Source: an uncultured Phycisphaerales bacterium
GTDB taxonomy: Bacteria > Planctomycetota > Phycisphaerae > Sedimentisphaerales > Anaerobacaceae
Length of the DNA: 6,950 bases
Direction of reading: 5' to 3'
Assembly: GCA_937927975.1 (NCBI GenBank)
Contig: CALEZT010000301.1
Span: 1-6,950, forward strand
This document shows, one piece after another, positions 5,179 to 6,950 of this stretch. A program made the translations under genes and the position numbers. The notes under the pieces were generated by a model. It had not been told where the DNA came from and searched no databases. It was given only the letters and a program-made list of their open reading frames with translations. Each line of letters opens with the position of its first letter. Positions within the stretch are counted from its first letter, which is position 1.

Positions 5179-6950
5179 TTACGCTTCGTGAAGGGCTTCC
5201 ACCAGCTTGGGCACCACGTCCTCGGCGGCTCCGACCATGTAGTAGTCGCACTGCTTGAAGATCGAGGCGTTCGGATCGCTGTTGATCGCCACGATGGTGC
5301 CGCTGTTGGCGACGCCGATCATGTGCTGGATGGCGCCCGAGATGCCCAGCGCGACGTAGAGCTTGGGACCGACGGAGGTGCCGGTCTGACCCACCTGATG
5401 GATGCGTTCGATGTAGCCCTGCTCGACGGCCGCTCGCGACGCGCCCCGCTCGACCTCGGTTTCGAGCTTGCGGCTCAGAGCGCTGGTCAGATGGCCGATG
5501 AGCTTGTCGAAATCCTCGCGGCTCTGCAGGCCCTTGCCGCCGGAGACGATCGCGTCGGCGTGCAGGTTCACCGCGCCGTGGCCCAGTTCGGTCTTGATGA
5601 TCTCCAGGCTGACGTCGTCGTCCGTCAGATCGACCTTGTGGTGGATGATCTTGCCCTTGCGGGTCGGATCGACCGGGATGCGCTTCATCACGCCGGGACG
5701 GGCGGTCGCCATCTGGCATTTGGAGCTCTTCGTGCGGATCGTCGCCATGACGTTTCCGCCGAGGGCCGGACGGGTTTGCAGGAGCAGGCCGACCTCGCCC
5801 TTTCGCGAGCTGTCGCGGATATCCAGGCCGGTGCAGTCGGCGGTCAGGCCGCAACCGGTCCGATAGGAAATCATCGGCGCCAGGCTTCGTCCCTGCGGCG
5901 TCGCGGCGTAGAGAACGATCTGGGGAACGTACTTGTCGATCGCGTCGGAGATCACCTTGCGGTAGGCCGTCGGGTCGAACTCCGCCAGAAGATCGTTCTC
6001 GATCGCGTAGACGGTGTCGGCGCCGGCGGCGATCAATTCCTCCGCCATGTGGGCGACGTTCTGGCCTGCGATGCAGACGCCGACCTTGGTTTCGAGGGAG
6101 TCGGCCAGCTCGCGGGCCTTGCCGGTCAGTTCGAAGGTCGCGGGGTGCACGACGCCGTCTGCATGTTCGGCGGCCACCCAGACCTCGCCCTGGAAGGCGG
6201 GCTCCATCGCTTTCATCCCCGCCAGCATGTCCTCGACCGCCTTCTGGGGCAGCTTGCCGCCCACCGCGGCGAGGACTTTCGCCTGCATGGCCTCGTCGAT
6301 CTGCTCGGCCTTCTTGACGCCCAGGTCCTTGAGGACCCCAGCCAGGAGATCGAAGTCTTCCTGCTCTTTGACCGTGGCTTCGAAGGGACGATGGTAGAAA
6401 CTGGTCCGGCGTTTGGGCAGGACGTATTTGCCGTCCTCCTTGTTGCCGCCGGCGGCTTGACCGTCGCCCTTCCTGAAGTTCTCGACGATGATTTTGGCCA
6501 GTTCCCTGGCGTCATTGACGTGCTTGCACTTGCGAGTGCTCTTGGCGGGCGGGAAGACGCGGATCACCGCGGTCTTGGAGCCCTTGGCCCCGATCAGCGG
6601 CGCCTTGATGTCCTCGGCGCCCCACTGGACCACCGGCGCCTTGGCCGCCCAGCGAGTGCCGCCGAACGTCGCGAACAGCGGGTACTCGTACTTGGCGACG
6701 GTCAGCACGGCCGGCAGCTTCTTGGCTGCGACCGTCTGGCTGCCGCCGCTGATGATCCGGGTGAATTCGAAGCGGTTGTTCTTGTACTCGGCGCCGGTCA
6801 CATAGGCGATGCAGGGGAACCCCAGTTCCTCCGCGAGCTGCGCGGGAACCTGGGCCGTGTCGCCGTCGACCGACTGCATGCCGGCGACCACGTAATAGTC
6901 GTCGCCGCAGTTGAGGGTCTCCTTGACGATCCGGCGGATGGCGCAGGCCA
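5179..6950 (-). CDS. etfBA: Fused electron transfer flavoprotein, EtfB-EtfA in one polypeptide, N-terminus outside window
   Basis: The frame runs off the right edge; the 19 codons above the in-frame GTG at 6891 stay open and read on into EtfB, so that GTG is internal. Numbering from it, residues 1-141 are the C-terminal half of EtfB, with MQSVDGDTAQVPAQLAEELG at 5-24, the nucleotide-binding signature; about 110 further EtfB residues should lie outside. Residues about 142-234 are a linker with no cysteine, charged at first and then helical-looking (178-230). Residues about 235-570 are a complete-length EtfA: GLTADCTGLDI (348-358), TRPALGGNVMA (373-383), SGGKGLQS (450-457), GASRAAVEQG (483-492), VGQTGTSVGPKLYVALGISG (500-519) and IVAINSDPNASIF (533-545), the FAD-binding core. 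ETF moves electrons from dehydrogenases to ETF:quinone oxidoreductase, encoded next. The DGDTAQV motif resembles bifurcating-type EtfB rather than the mitochondrial type. There is no frameshift or stop at the junction. Family assignment is very sure; the bifurcating role is inference. Confidence 0.93.
   Translation of the reverse strand, partial: ACAIRRIVKETLNCGDDYYVVAGMQSVDGDTAQVPAQLAEELGFPCIAYVTGAEYKNNRFEFTRIISGGSQTVAAKKLPAVLTVAKYEYPLFATFGGTRWAAKAPVVQWGAEDIKAPLIGAKGSKTAVIRVFPPAKSTRKCKHVNDARELAKIIVENFRKGDGQAAGGNKEDGKYVLPKRRTSFYHRPFEATVKEQEDFDLLAGVLKDLGVKKAEQIDEAMQAKVLAAVGGKLPQKAVEDMLAGMKAMEPAFQGEVWVAAEHADGVVHPATFELTGKARELADSLETKVGVCIAGQNVAHMAEELIAAGADTVYAIENDLLAEFDPTAYRKVISDAIDKYVPQIVLYAATPQGRSLAPMISYRTGCGLTADCTGLDIRDSSRKGEVGLLLQTRPALGGNVMATIRTKSSKCQMATARPGVMKRIPVDPTRKGKIIHHKVDLTDDDVSLEIIKTELGHGAVNLHADAIVSGGKGLQSREDFDKLIGHLTSALSRKLETEVERGASRAAVEQGYIERIHQVGQTGTSVGPKLYVALGISGAIQHMIGVANSGTIVAINSDPNASIFKQCDYYMVGAAEDVVPKLVEALHEA

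Overview
The window looks like a GC-rich chromosomal segment from a planctomycete, most likely of the Phycisphaerae/Sedimentisphaerales type. Three things point there: the conserved C-terminal tail of a planctomycete prepilin-like (H-X9-D) protein at the left edge, a BlaI/M56 regulator pair with an unusual sensor domain, and intergenic DNA full of short GC-rich palindromes and degenerate simple repeats. The assignment is inferred from family resemblance, not from a marker gene.

Layout: (1) positions 1-417, + strand, the 3' end of a secreted pseudopilin-like protein. (2) Positions 418-1108, about 690 bp without a convincing gene, holding an inverted pair of 33-nt degenerate repeats, three consecutive small hairpins with RTCCY loops, and an orphan Shine-Dalgarno/start that opens only five codons. 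(3) Positions 1052-3398, + strand, a compact regulatory operon: a consensus sigma70-type promoter with BlaI-type operators, a BlaI/MecI-family repressor, an M56-family membrane metallopeptidase, and a 13-bp-stem terminator. (4) Positions 3445-6950, - strand, converging on the regulator operon: an electron-transfer-flavoprotein module, read as a fused EtfB-EtfA polypeptide (cut by the right edge) followed by an ETF:quinone oxidoreductase with a C-terminal iron-sulfur domain. Near-identical 28-nt palindromes lie just after the oxidoreductase gene and just before it.

How the genes work together: the BlaI-like protein probably represses its own promoter, and the M56 protease probably inactivates it when its outside domain senses a signal. 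That outside domain is not a penicillin-binding domain. It looks like a Wzz/GumC-type polysaccharide co-polymerase domain held between two membrane helices, suggesting a sensor of envelope polysaccharide or of its export machinery. The ETF module should collect electrons from flavoprotein dehydrogenases and pass them to the membrane quinone pool. Its EtfB carries a DGDTAQV motif and the oxidoreductase ends in an eight-cysteine FixX-like domain, so the two polypeptides may together equal the four-subunit FixABCX/EtfABCX electron-bifurcating complex.

The two most interesting points are the M56-Wzz sensor fusion and the two-polypeptide FixABCX-like arrangement.
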